Notes: generated by a model from the sequence alone, not told the origin. A DNA stretch of 64,000 nt from CAVQJU01 sp963754955 (GCA_963754955.1 CAVWHY010000012.1:1178001-1242000); one strand, 5' to 3'; shown: positions 44,194 to 53,108, counted from the stretch's first letter. A program made the numbers and translations.

Positions 44194-45072
44194 ATGCCCC
44201 GACGTTCCTTCCGCAGCGGACTGATGACGCTGGGCCTGTTGCTGGCCGCCGCGCCGGCGTTTTCCCAGGTGGACATCTCGGGCGAGTGGGCGGCCCGCGT
44301 CCACGAAGATCAACCGCACCGCGGACCCGGCGCCGAGCTCGGCGACTACACCGGCCTGCCGATCAACGAGGCCGTCCGTCAGAAGGCATCAACCTGGGAC
44401 GCGTCCATCCTCTCGCTACCCGAGCAGATGGCGAAACCGCATCCGGCGCAATACTTCATGCGCGGTCCCGGCCCGAACATGCGGATCAACAAGATCAACG
44501 ATCCCGTGACACAGACGCTGCTCGCCTACACGCTTGAAGGTGTGTTCGGACGCGACGACCGCGTCATCTGGATGGACGGCCGGCCGCACCCGTCCGAGTA
44601 CGCGGAGCACACGTGGGACGGATTCTCGACCGGACGCGTCGACGGCAATCAGCTGACCATCACGACGACGCACATGAAGTACGGCGTCATCCAGCGCAAC
44701 GGCGTGGCGAGCAGCGCGCATGCGACCATGACCGAGCACTTCATCCGCCACGGCGACTACCTGACGCTCGTCACGATCGTCGACGACCCCGTCTACCTCG
44801 AGGAGCCGTTCATCCGCACGTCCCAGTGGGTGCGCACGTCGAACGTCACGCTCGACGAGCGGTTCATCTTCGAGGTGGTCGACGAAGTGGCCGGTCATCC
44901 GCAGGGTTACGTCCCGCATTACCCACTCGGGACCAGGCAGGACGGCTACGCGAAGCACCACGGCCTGCCGTTCGAGGCGACGCAGGGCGGCAAGGAGACG
45001 ATCTACCCGGAGTACGAGCTGAAGGTGCGTCAGATGCTCGCCGACATGGCGGCATCGCGGGCGCCGAAATGA
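44194..45072 (+). CDS. Exported protein, family A (copy 2)
   Basis: This 292-residue protein has a signal peptide (LMTLGLLLAAAPAFSQ) and the same body as copy 1: VDISGEWAARVHEDQPHRGP, GAELGDYTGLPINEAVRQKA, WMDGRPHPSEYAEHTWDGFS and TMTEHFIRHGDYLTLVTIVD. GGAGG precedes the ATG by eight bases. It starts the plus-strand triad, divergent from copy 1 with 132 bases between. It ends in RAPK, without the Cys tail. Confidence 0.75.
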   Translation: MPRRSFRSGLMTLGLLLAAAPAFSQVDISGEWAARVHEDQPHRGPGAELGDYTGLPINEAVRQKASTWDASILSLPEQMAKPHPAQYFMRGPGPNMRINKINDPVTQTLLAYTLEGVFGRDDRVIWMDGRPHPSEYAEHTWDGFSTGRVDGNQLTITTTHMKYGVIQRNGVASSAHATMTEHFIRHGDYLTLVTIVDDPVYLEEPFIRTSQWVRTSNVTLDERFIFEVVDEVAGHPQGYVPHYPLGTRQDGYAKHHGLPFEATQGGKETIYPEYELKVRQMLADMAASRAPK

Positions 45073-45089
45073 CGCGGGCGCCGAAATGA
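45056..45089. repeat. Perfect 17-bp tandem duplication at a stop/start junction
   Basis: CGCGGGCGCCGAAATGA occurs at 45056-45072 and again at 45073-45089. The first copy contains the family A stop, and the second contains the MBL start. Before duplication the stop and start would have overlapped as ATGA. Confidence 0.85.
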
Positions 45090-46084
45090 GATCGCGCCAC
45101 CTCGCCATCGCCGCAGGGCTGGCGCTCGCCGCAGCCGCGCCGCACCTCGATGCGCAGCAGCCAACCCCAAGGGCGCTCACCGAACCCTGGCCTGAAATCG
45201 TCAAGGTGGACGGGATTGAAATCCTGCACGTCCAGCGGGGCGTCTACATGCTCGTGGGCGGGGGCACGAATGTCACCGCGCAGGTCGGCGAGGAGGGCGT
45301 CACGCTCGTGGACGCCGGCGGGCCGGGGCAGGGCGAGAAGATTGTCGCGGCCGTGCGCCGCCTGACGAAGAAGCCGCTGCGCTATCTTGTGAATACGAGC
45401 GCGGACCCCGACAGCATCGGCGGCAATGGCGCCATCGTCAAAGCGGCGGGCGGCACCAGCGGCCCGGCCAGCGGCGCACCTAACAGCGGCGTTCTGGTGA
45501 TCTCGCACGAGAAGGCGCTCAACCGGATGATGAAAGGTACGCCCGGGTTTGCGGCACTCACCGGGGATGCGCTCCCGGCCTCGAGCTTCTTCACGCCGAA
45601 GAAGGATTTCTACGCCAACGGGGAAGCGGTACAGCTCCTCCATCAACCGCAGGCGCATTCCGACGGCGACGTCATGGTGTTCTTCCGCGGCTCGGACGTC
45701 ATCAGCACCGGCGACATCTTCCGGACCGATAGTTATCCGGTCATCGACGCCGCGAAGGGCGGTACGCTCCAGGGCGAGTTGGACGCGCTGAACACGATCC
45801 TGGACATCACGGTTCCCGAGCGCAATCAGATGGGCGGCACGCGCGTGATCCCGGGCCACGGCCGGATCTGCAACGAGGCCGACGTGCTCGAGTACCGCGA
45901 CATGCTGACGATCATCCGCGACCGCGTGCGCGACATGGTGAAGAAGAACATGACGCTCGAGCAGGTGAAGGCCGCGAAGCCGACGCTCGAGTACGACGGC
46001 ATTTACGGCACACGCAAGGAATGGACGGGCGCGATGTTGATAGAGACGGTCTACGCGGAGCTCGCCCGAGCCGGGAAGAAGTAG
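45086..46084 (+). CDS. MBL-fold protein lacking the N-terminal metal ligands (copy 2)
   Basis: This 332-residue protein is homologous to 42114-43130 throughout (VYMLVGGGTNVTAQVGEEGV, FTPKKDFYANGEAVQLLHQP and SYPVIDAAKGGTLQGELDAL). The HxHxDH motif is replaced by SADPDS (residues 105-110): three His are lost and only the Asp remains. The later His residues (AHSDGD, IPGHGR) are kept. It probably cannot form the usual di-zinc centre and may be a binding protein or decoy. It is flanked by families A and C as in copy 1. Confidence 0.82.
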   Translation: MRSRHLAIAAGLALAAAAPHLDAQQPTPRALTEPWPEIVKVDGIEILHVQRGVYMLVGGGTNVTAQVGEEGVTLVDAGGPGQGEKIVAAVRRLTKKPLRYLVNTSADPDSIGGNGAIVKAAGGTSGPASGAPNSGVLVISHEKALNRMMKGTPGFAALTGDALPASSFFTPKKDFYANGEAVQLLHQPQAHSDGDVMVFFRGSDVISTGDIFRTDSYPVIDAAKGGTLQGELDALNTILDITVPERNQMGGTRVIPGHGRICNEADVLEYRDMLTIIRDRVRDMVKKNMTLEQVKAAKPTLEYDGIYGTRKEWTGAMLIETVYAELARAGKK

Positions 46085-46085
46085 C

Positions 46086-46905
46086 GTGGCGATCGAGTTC
46101 GCGAAACGCACGCTGATCGCACTCGTGCTGATAGCCGGCGTGTCCGTTGTCGCAGCCGGACAGGGCTTACAGGGACGCGGCGGCGCCGCCCAGCCGGCGC
46201 GGTCGCCCAAAGAGGCGTCGCCGGTCGATCTGACTGGTTATTGGGCAGCGGCGATTACCGAGGACTGGCGCTTCCGGATGGTGACGCCGCCCAAAGGCGA
46301 CTACGCGAGCGTGCCGCTCAACGCGGACGGCACGACGGCGGCCGACGCGTGGGATCCGGCGAAAGACATCGCCGCCGGCGAACAGTGCCGCGCGTTCGGC
46401 GCCGCGGGCATCATGCGGCTGCCGGTGCGCCTGCACATCACGTGGCAGGACGACAGCACGCTGAAGGTAGACATCGACAACGGAAACCAGGTCCGGCTGT
46501 TCCACTTCCCTTCGGGGCAGACGCCTTCGCCGGCGAGCGGCGCGCCGAGCTGGCAGGGGCTGTCCCTCGCCGGTTGGGAGACGGTCCGGGAGGGCCAGAG
46601 CCTCGCGCCAGCGGCGGGCGGACGCGGCAACGCGGCCGTTGTCCCCACGGCACTCAGCGGGTCCCTGAAGGTGGTGACGACGCGGATGAAGCCGGGCTAT
46701 CTGCGGCGGAACGGTGTACCGTACAGCGCCAACGCCGTGCTCACGGAATTCTTCGATCGCACCAGCGAACCAAACGGCGACTCGTGGCTGATTCTCACGT
46801 CCATCGTGGACGACCCGGCCTATCTGAATCTGCCGTTCATGCTGACCACGCACTTCAAGCGCGAGGCGGACGGATCGAAGTTCCGCCCGCGTCCGTGCGA
46901 AGTGA
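46086..46905 (+). CDS. Exported protein, family C (copy 2)
   Basis: This protein of about 272 residues has a GTG start one base after the MBL stop. A signal peptide (LIALVLIAGVSVVAAGQG) is followed by PVDLTGYWAAAITEDWRFRM, LHITWQDDSTLKVDIDNGNQ, KPGYLRRNGVPYSANAVLTE and DPAYLNLPFMLTTHFKREAD. Copy 1 ends shortly after SKWDPTPC. Here the frame after SKFRPRPC runs on into the next gene, and one extra base near 46900 would restore a TGA at 46903-46905. The apparent fusion is therefore rejected. Confidence 0.72.
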
Positions 46906-46931
46906 CGCAGCCGGTCGCTGGAGAATGCACG

Positions 46932-47796
46932 ATGACACGCAAGCGGCTCCTGATCGTGCTCGGGTTTCTGGCTCTCGTGTCCACGAGCGTGCACGCGCAA
47001 TGGCTGAACTTTCCCACGCCGGGAACGCCCCGCACGCGCGACGGTAAACCTGACCTGACCGCGCCGGCGCCGCGGGCGCCCGACGGCAAGCCGGATCTCA
47101 CCGGCGTCTGGATGCACGAGTTGACCTCGGTCGCGGAGATGAGACGCCTCTACGGCGATGTCATCGATGCCAGGGTCAAAGTCGATGTGCCTGGAATGGA
47201 AATTGGCACTCAGCACAAGTACTCCACCGATCATGTTCATCGACATGGCGCCGGCGGAAGCAGGATCGCTGCTGCGGCCCGAAGCCGTGGAACTGATGAA
47301 GAAGCGCGCCGCCGACCGCGATCCCTCGGACGTGTGCATGGGCGTCCTGGGATTTCCGCTAGCCGACCTCCTTTCCGAGCCCATCAAGATCATCCAGGCG
47401 CCGCGTACCACTGTCGTCTTGTATGAAGCCGGCAGCACGCATCGTGAGATCTTCGCCGACGGTCGCGCGCTCCCGAAACAATTCGAATTACCGGCATTCA
47501 ACGGCTATTCGATCGGGCATTGGGAGGGCGACATCTTCGTCGTGGAAACGGCGGGTTTCAACGACAAGAACCCGCTCGATGGCAGAGGCCATCCTCGCAG
47601 CGAGGCCCTGCGCGTGACGGAGCGCTTCCGCCGCCGCGACTTCGGACACATGGACGTCGAGATGACCTTCGACGATCCGAAAATGTACACGCGGCCCTTC
47701 ACCGTCAAGGTGCCGCACGATCTGATGCCCGACGCGGACATCTTCGAGATGTTCTGCGAGAACGAGAAAGACCGTGATCACCTCAAGCGGCCGTAG
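46932..47796 (+). CDS. Exported protein of the GHWEGD family (one frameshift)
   Basis: A GGAGA site precedes the ATG, and a signal peptide follows (LLIVLGFLALVSTSVHAQ). The repeated phrase DGKPDLT opens the mature part. One extra base near 47223-47232 joins GTQHKYST to IMFIDMAPAEAGSLLRPEAV. The C-terminal block FNGYSIGHWEGDIFVVETAG, then RVTERFRRRDFGHMDVEMTF is shared with 49448-50234. The family is abundant in Acidobacteriota genomes and has no known function. It overlaps the next MBL gene by 23 bases. Confidence 0.72.
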
Positions 47797-48856
47797 GCTG
47801 GCTTCCGGCTGTCTTGCGATCGTTGGAATAGCCGGAAGCATCGCGCTGGCCCAGACGCCGGCGGTTGCGCCGGCTGCGGGCGCGCGGCGGCTGGCGCCGG
47901 ACGCCGTGCGTAGCATCGCCCACGTGCGCGGCAACCTGTATCGCGCGCACAACCAGGGCTGGACGACGGTGTTCTACGTGACGCCTGCGGGCATCATCCT
48001 CGGAGATCCGATCAGCGAGCCGTTCTCCACGTGGCTCAAGAGCGAGCTCAGTCAGCGCTTCCCGGGACGCCCGGTGCGGTACGTCGTTTACAGCCACAGC
48101 CACTTCGACCACGCGGAAGGCGCCGGCGTCTTCGCCGATACCGCACATCTGGTGGCGCAGGAGAACATGCTGCGCGAGATGGACGGACGCATCCCGCAGA
48201 TGCCCGGCGACATGCTGGACAAGAACCAGAACGGCGTGTTTGAGGCGAACGAGATTCGCCCGCCGCGGTGCGGCACGCCCGACGGTCCGCATTTCGACCG
48301 CAACGGCGACGGCATCGTCACGGTCGCGGAGTACTTCGCCGACGTGCGGCGGCCGGATCTGGTTTACTCGGATCGGATGAAAATCGTCCTCGGCGGGCAG
48401 ACCGTCGAGTTGTTCTACCCGGGCCAGAACCATTCGGTGGATGCCACCGTGATGTACTTTCCAGCTGAACGCGCGGTGTTCGCGACGGAGTTCATCGTCG
48501 ATGCGGGCACGAGCGGCTTCCGGTCGTGGCCGGCGGCCTGCGGGGCCAATCCCGGGTTCGACGGGACGCCGCTGTCGGCGTGGATTCGCTCGATCCAATC
48601 CGTGGAGGCACTCGATTTCGACGTGCTCGTGCCCGGCCATCAGGATATCCAGCTCACGAAGGCCGACGTGACAGAGCTGCGCGTGTTCTTCGAGGACCTC
48701 GCGTCCACGGTGTCGGCGGGGATGTCTGCGGGCAAACCGCTCGACGAGCTGAAACGGACGCTGATGTTCGACAAGTATCGGAGCTGGACCGGTTACGAGC
48801 AGCGGCGCGTCCCCAACATCGAGGCCGCGTACAACAACCTCAGAACGTATCGCTAA
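47774..48856 (+). CDS. MBL-fold protein with two embedded EF-hand loops
   Basis: This 360-residue exported protein has an intact metal motif, SHSHFDHAEG (108-113 region), and later His residues (GQNHSVDAT, VPGHQDI). Between them are two EF-hand-like calcium loops: DKNQNGVFEANE (149-160) and DRNGDGIVTVAE (175-186). Both have the right residues at positions 1, 3, 5, 6 and 12. A calcium-stabilised or calcium-regulated hydrolase is inferred. It belongs to the MBL group of this array but is distinct from the two triad copies. Confidence 0.82.
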   Translation: MITSSGRRLASGCLAIVGIAGSIALAQTPAVAPAAGARRLAPDAVRSIAHVRGNLYRAHNQGWTTVFYVTPAGIILGDPISEPFSTWLKSELSQRFPGRPVRYVVYSHSHFDHAEGAGVFADTAHLVAQENMLREMDGRIPQMPGDMLDKNQNGVFEANEIRPPRCGTPDGPHFDRNGDGIVTVAEYFADVRRPDLVYSDRMKIVLGGQTVELFYPGQNHSVDATVMYFPAERAVFATEFIVDAGTSGFRSWPAACGANPGFDGTPLSAWIRSIQSVEALDFDVLVPGHQDIQLTKADVTELRVFFEDLASTVSAGMSAGKPLDELKRTLMFDKYRSWTGYEQRRVPNIEAAYNNLRTYR

Positions 48857-48935
48857 TCCCCAGCCCCCAGCCCCCAGCCCCCAGCCCCGAGTCCCTAGCC
48901 CCCAGTCCCCAACCTCCAACCTCTAACCTCTGATC
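48857..48935. repeat. Low-complexity CCCCAG/CCTCTAAC repeat
   Basis: Degenerate tandem copies of CCCCCAG run into CCCCAAC and CCTCTAAC units. They fill the gap between the EF-hand MBL gene and DUF6152. A very similar tract lies at 54062-54150. Confidence 0.7.
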
Positions 48936-49015
48936 CCCGTTCTTTACAGCCCCCCGGCCCCGGCGTAGTATGCCCGGGTCGGACGCCCGCGGGCGATTCC
49001 GAGGAGGCTCGTTGT

Positions 49016-49441
49016 ATGAAAAAGCTGTCGCTCGCCGCCGTTCTTGCCGGTCTCGGGCTGCTCGTTTCGGGGGTGCCGGCCGGCGCCCATCATTCATTCG
49101 CGGCCGAATACGACGCGGCCAAGCCCGTCACGCTCAAGGGCGTCGTGTCGAAAATCGAGTGGACCAATCCGCACGCGCGCTTCTACATCGACGTGAAGGA
49201 CGAAACCGGCACCCACACGTGGAACCTCGAGCTGGCCAGCCCGAACGTGCTGTCGCGCAATGGCTGGACGCGCCGAACGCTGAACATCGGCGACGAAATC
49301 AAAGTCGAAGGCTCTCTGGCGAAGGACGGGTCGAAGATGGCGAACGCCCGCGTCGTGACGCTGGCGAGCGGCAAGCGCGTGTTCGCCGGATCGTCGGCTG
49401 ATGCCGAAGGCGCCCCAGCGGCGCCGGCGACGGGACGGTAG
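49016..49441 (+). CDS. DUF6152-family exported protein
   Basis: This 141-residue protein has a signal peptide (LAAVLAGLGLLVSGVPAGAH). The mature start HHSFAAEYDAAKPVTLKGVV and IEWTNPHARFYIDVKDETG are hallmarks of DUF6152. An OB-like beta-barrel is likely. GGAGGCTCGTTGT before the ATG supports the start. The neighbour 49448-50234 follows after six bases, a pairing common for this family. Function is unknown. Confidence 0.85.
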   Translation: MKKLSLAAVLAGLGLLVSGVPAGAHHSFAAEYDAAKPVTLKGVVSKIEWTNPHARFYIDVKDETGTHTWNLELASPNVLSRNGWTRRTLNIGDEIKVEGSLAKDGSKMANARVVTLASGKRVFAGSSADAEGAPAAPATGR

Positions 49442-49447
49442 GAACCC

Positions 49448-50234
49448 ATGAAAGTGCGAAGAATTCTCCTTGGCGTCGCGTTCGCGGCGGTGGCGATGCC
49501 GCTGCTGGTCGCGCAGGCAGCAGAACCCGACGTCTCCGGCCGGCAGCGGAGGCCTGAACACCGGACGAGGGCGCGGCGCGGCGGCGCCGTCAGGCCCCGC
49601 GCCGAAACTGGCAAACGGGCAACCTGATTTATCCGGCGTCTGGCAGGGCGGCGGCCCGGTCGGCGACCTGGAGCAGGGAATGCCGAAGGGCGAGAAGATC
49701 CCGCTCAATGCCGAAGGCATCCGCGTCATGGCGGCGCGGCAGTCCAAAGACGATCCGGAGGCCAACTGCCTGCCAACCGGCGTGCCGCGCATCGCACCGT
49801 ATCCCTGGCGCATGCTGCAGACGCCGACGCACGTCTTCATCCTGTTCGAAGGCAACATCCACAGCTACCGGCAGATTTTCGTCGACGGCCGCAAGCACCC
49901 GGAGGATCCGGACCCGACGTGGTACGGCCACTCGGTCGGCCACTACGAAGGCAACTCGCTCGTCGTCGACACCGTCGGGTTCAACGACAAGTTCTGGTTC
50001 GACTTCCGCGGCCATCCGCACTCAGAAAAGCTGCATACGCTCGAGCGGTACACGCGAACCGACATGGGCTCGCTCGTCGTCGAGACGACGATCACGGACC
50101 CCGTTTACTACTCGAAGCCGTTCACCATCAAGTTCACGGCCCGGCTGCGGCCCGGCGAAGAACTGATGGAGTACATCTGCCAGGAGAACGAACAGGACGT
50201 CGGGCACATCAAGGGACCGGCGGGAACACCCTAG
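49448..50234 (+). CDS. Exported protein of the GHWEGD family (one frameshift)
   Basis: ATG 49448 gives a signal peptide (ILLGVAFAAVAMPLLVAQAA). One extra base near 49525-49540 leads to the main frame: LANGQPDLSGVWQGGGPVGD, PYPWRMLQTPTHVFILFEGN, GHSVGHYEGNSLVVDTVGFN and HTLERYTRTDMGSLVVETTI. It is a relative of 46932-47796 and shares the ITDP..Y..PF motif with families A and C. It probably forms a unit with DUF6152. Confidence 0.75.
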
Positions 50235-50287
50235 AAGAAAGTTTGAAGTTCAAAGTTCAAAGTTGGGAAGTGACGGAAAGTGCAGAA

Positions 50288-50310
50288 GTAGTGCAGGCCT
50301 TCAGGCCTGC
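50288..50310. repeat. Dispersed palindromic repeat, type I copy
   Basis: GTAGTGCAGGCCTTCAGGCC plus TGC lies 18 bases before the serine hydrolase start. Five copies of this element occur in the window. Confidence 0.75.
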
Positions 50311-50328
50311 CGTGACGAAGGAGTGCGC

Positions 50329-51609
50329 ATGAACACCAGGCTCCGTTTGGTGTCGGCTGCGGTTGTGGCGGTGTTCGTGTCCGTGCTCGCGTTGCGTCCG
50401 GCGGCCGAGCCGGCGACGGCGAAACCGGAGGATGTCGGCCTTTCCAGCGAGCGGCTGGGGCGCATCACCGAGATGATGAAGCGTCACATCGCCGCGGGTG
50501 AGATCAGCGGCGGCGTCACGCTGGTCGCGCGCCACGGGCGTATTGCGCATCTCGAGGCGACCGGCGTGACCGACATCGAGTCCAAGAAGCCGATGACGAA
50601 AGACGCGGTGTTCCGCATCGCGTCGATGACCAAACCGGTGACCGGCGTCGCGATCATGATGATGATGGAGGAGGGCAAGGTTCGCATCACGGATCCCGTG
50701 TCGAAGTACATCCCGAGCTTCAAGGATCTGAAGGTTGCCGTCCCTCTGCCGCGGCAGGGTCCCCCTCCTGGCGCCGACGAGCCCCCCGCGCCGCCGAAGT
50801 TCTACACGGTGCCGGCCGAGCGCGAAGTCACGATCCGCGATCTCCTCACGCACACGTCGGGGCTCGCGAGCGGCCCCATGAGCAACAGCGACATCCGCAA
50901 GCCCGCGATCGCCAGGAAGCCGACCGACACGCTGGCGGACTACGTCCCGCGGCTCGGCATGAGCGCGCTCGAGTTCCAGCCCGGCTCGCGGTGGTCCTAC
51001 AGCCCGCAGGCCGGCTTCGACACGCTCGGCCGCATCGTCGAGATCGTGTCGGGACAGGCGTTCGATCAGTTCCTGCGGCAGCGGCTGTTCGAGCCGCTCG
51101 GCATCAAGGACGTCTCCTTCTATCCGACGCCTGAGCTCGAGCCGCGCATGGTGACCGCCTATCAGCTGGACCCGAAGGGCAAGATGGCGAAGAACACGAA
51201 CCCCGGGTCGATGCAGAGCAAGGTCTACTTCATGGGATCGGGCGGCCTCATCACGACGGCCGAGGAGTACGCGAAGTTCGCCCAGATGCTCGTCAGCGGC
51301 GGCGAGTTGAACGGCAAGCGGCTGCTCAGCCCCCGCACGGTCTCCTACATGGCGTCGGTCCACGCGCCCGACACGCTCGAGGGCCGTGTGCCCGGCGAAG
51401 GGTTCGGCCTCAGCGTGCGCGTCGTCAAGAACGCGGTGGCGAGCGGCGCGCGCGTGTCAGACGGCAGCTTCGGCTGGAGCGGCGCGTACGGCACGCATTT
51501 CTGGGTGGACCAGAAGGAAGATCTCATTGCCGTCATGATGATTCAAACGCCGGTACGCGACATGCGGCCGGAATTCGAGAACGCCGTGATGCAGGCCATA
51601 CTAAAGTAG
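50329..51609 (+). CDS. Class C beta-lactamase-fold serine hydrolase
   Basis: This 426-residue exported protein has SxxK (SMTK, 99-102), a Tyr motif in RWSYSPQAGFD and a third-motif region near HFWVDQ, plus the block LTHTSGL. This fold covers beta-lactamases, penicillin-binding proteins and esterases; the YSP in place of YxN favours an esterase or peptidase rather than an antibiotic lactamase. AAGGAG precedes the ATG. Seven codons after its stop region begins DUF2306, likely cotranscribed. Confidence 0.88.
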   Translation: MNTRLRLVSAAVVAVFVSVLALRPAAEPATAKPEDVGLSSERLGRITEMMKRHIAAGEISGGVTLVARHGRIAHLEATGVTDIESKKPMTKDAVFRIASMTKPVTGVAIMMMMEEGKVRITDPVSKYIPSFKDLKVAVPLPRQGPPPGADEPPAPPKFYTVPAEREVTIRDLLTHTSGLASGPMSNSDIRKPAIARKPTDTLADYVPRLGMSALEFQPGSRWSYSPQAGFDTLGRIVEIVSGQAFDQFLRQRLFEPLGIKDVSFYPTPELEPRMVTAYQLDPKGKMAKNTNPGSMQSKVYFMGSGGLITTAEEYAKFAQMLVSGGELNGKRLLSPRTVSYMASVHAPDTLEGRVPGEGFGLSVRVVKNAVASGARVSDGSFGWSGAYGTHFWVDQKEDLIAVMMIQTPVRDMRPEFENAVMQAILK

Positions 51610-51614
51610 ACGTC

Positions 51615-52283
51615 ATGGTCACCGTTGAACGCACTGCGCCCGGCCGTGTGCCGGGAATCGGCTCGAAGGCGCTCGTCACGCTTGCCGCACTGCTGGCGGT
51701 CGTGTTCATCATCGTTGCCGCGTTGCCGTACCGGGCAATGCTGGGCCCGCAGGACGCGGCTCAGCAGGCGCTCCAGGGCTTTCAGTTCCAGTACTGGCCG
51801 CGCCGGGGCTGGCTGCTGACGCATGTCGCGTGCGGCATGATCGCGCTTCTGACGGGCCCGGTGCAGATCTGGCTGGGCCTGCACGACGTGAAGATGGAAG
51901 TCCATCGGCGGCTCGGCCTCGTCTACCTCGCCGCGGTTGCGATCGGGTCGGTCGCCGCCTTCGGATTGGCGCTGAAGACCGACGGCGGGGCCATCTTCGG
52001 ATCCGGCCTGTTCTTCCTCGGGGTGGCCTGGATGACGACGACGGGTCTGGCGTACGTCGCGATCAGAAAGAACCTCATCGATCAACACCGCGAGTGGACG
52101 ATCAGGAGCTACGTCGTGACGTTCGCGTTCGTGACGTTCCGGGCCGGGCAGGTCGCGATGGTCGGGCGCGGCGTCGAACTGGCGACCGCGATCGGCATCA
52201 TGGCGTGGGCGTGCTGGGCGATTCCGTTGCTGGCGACCGAACTGATCCTGCAGGCACGGAAGATCGCCGCCGTGCGGGCCTGA
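51615..52283 (+). CDS. DUF2306 membrane protein
   Basis: This 222-residue protein has six hydrophobic segments and typical DUF2306 blocks: HVACGMIALLTGPVQIWLGL, VHRRLGLVYLAAVAIGSVAA and DQHREWTIRSYVVTFAFVTF. The conserved His residues might bind haem, but function is unknown. It starts six bases after the serine hydrolase stop. Confidence 0.83.
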   Translation: MVTVERTAPGRVPGIGSKALVTLAALLAVVFIIVAALPYRAMLGPQDAAQQALQGFQFQYWPRRGWLLTHVACGMIALLTGPVQIWLGLHDVKMEVHRRLGLVYLAAVAIGSVAAFGLALKTDGGAIFGSGLFFLGVAWMTTTGLAYVAIRKNLIDQHREWTIRSYVVTFAFVTFRAGQVAMVGRGVELATAIGIMAWACWAIPLLATELILQARKIAAVRA

Positions 52284-52345
52284 TCAGGTTCAAGCCCAAA
52301 GGAATAGGCCGGAAGGTGGGGACCCTCCGGCCTTCGATGCGAGTC

Positions 52346-53095
52346 CTAGCGTTCCATGCCTTTTGCCTTGATCATCGCCGCGTTGGCCGGCGCCATCAGG
52401 AAATCGACGAGGGCCCTGGCGCCGGCTTTTTCTTTCGCTTTGGTGCTGACGCCCGCCGTCATCACGACGTAGCTCTGCACGTCCGCCGGAAACGATCCCA
52501 CGAGCTCGACCCCCTTCACCGGCAGGATCTCGCTGACCGGCGCGACGCCGATCTCCACAGTACCGTTCGCGACGACCTCGCCGACCTGCGACGCCGTCGG
52601 ACGCAGGTTGTACTTGGGCTTCACCTGCGCCGCGATTCCGAGTTTATCGACCAGCGCCTCGAACGGCGCGGCGCTCGCGCCGGCCGTGGCGTAGGTAATC
52701 GATTTCGCATTGAGCAGCGCCTGCTTGAACGATTCGACAGTTTTGATGTCGGGCTTCTTCGAACCTGCGCGCATGGAGAGGCCGAGGCCCGAGCGCGCGA
52801 TGATCGTTCGCGAGTCCGCCGCGAGCCGGCCGGCCTTGATCTCCTGGTCGATGAGCGGGGTGGTCATCACCGCGAGGTCGAACGCCTCGCCGGCTTCGAT
52901 TCGCTTCTGAATCTGCGTGGACGGCTCGAACGTCAGCACGACCTTGTGGCCGGTCTTCTTCTCGAACATGGGCGCGAGCTCGTCGACGACGGCCTTGAGG
53001 CCGTTCGAGCAGAGCACGTTGATCTCGGCGGCCCGAACCGGCGCCGCGAGTGTGAGGAAGACCAGGACGGCGACCAGTCGGCTGATGACCTTCAT
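52346..53095 (-). CDS. ModA-like molybdate/anion-binding periplasmic protein
   Basis: This 249-residue protein has a signal peptide (LVAVLVFLTLAAPVRA) followed by a type II binding fold of the ModA class: INVLCSNGLKAVVDELAPMF, ASTQIQKRI-like STQIQKRIEAGEAFDLAVMT and PFEALVDKLGI. GAAGGAGCAGC before ATG 53095 supports that start. No modB or modC gene is nearby, so it is an orphan; many such orphans do not bind molybdate. A molybdenum hydroxylase lies 8 kb away. Confidence 0.78.
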   Translation of the reverse strand: MKVISRLVAVLVFLTLAAPVRAAEINVLCSNGLKAVVDELAPMFEKKTGHKVVLTFEPSTQIQKRIEAGEAFDLAVMTTPLIDQEIKAGRLAADSRTIIARSGLGLSMRAGSKKPDIKTVESFKQALLNAKSITYATAGASAAPFEALVDKLGIAAQVKPKYNLRPTASQVGEVVANGTVEIGVAPVSEILPVKGVELVGSFPADVQSYVVMTAGVSTKAKEKAGARALVDFLMAPANAAMIKAKGMER

Positions 53096-53108
53096 GCTGC
53101 TCCTTCGG

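Noticed and set aside
46086..47426. Fusion of family C with a second exported protein
   Set aside because: A second signal peptide and ribosome site sit in the middle, and the family C paralogue ends at the same place. One extra base near 46900 removes the stop.
52346..53095. Complete molybdate ABC transporter
   Set aside because: Only the binding protein is present; no permease or ATPase gene is found on either side.
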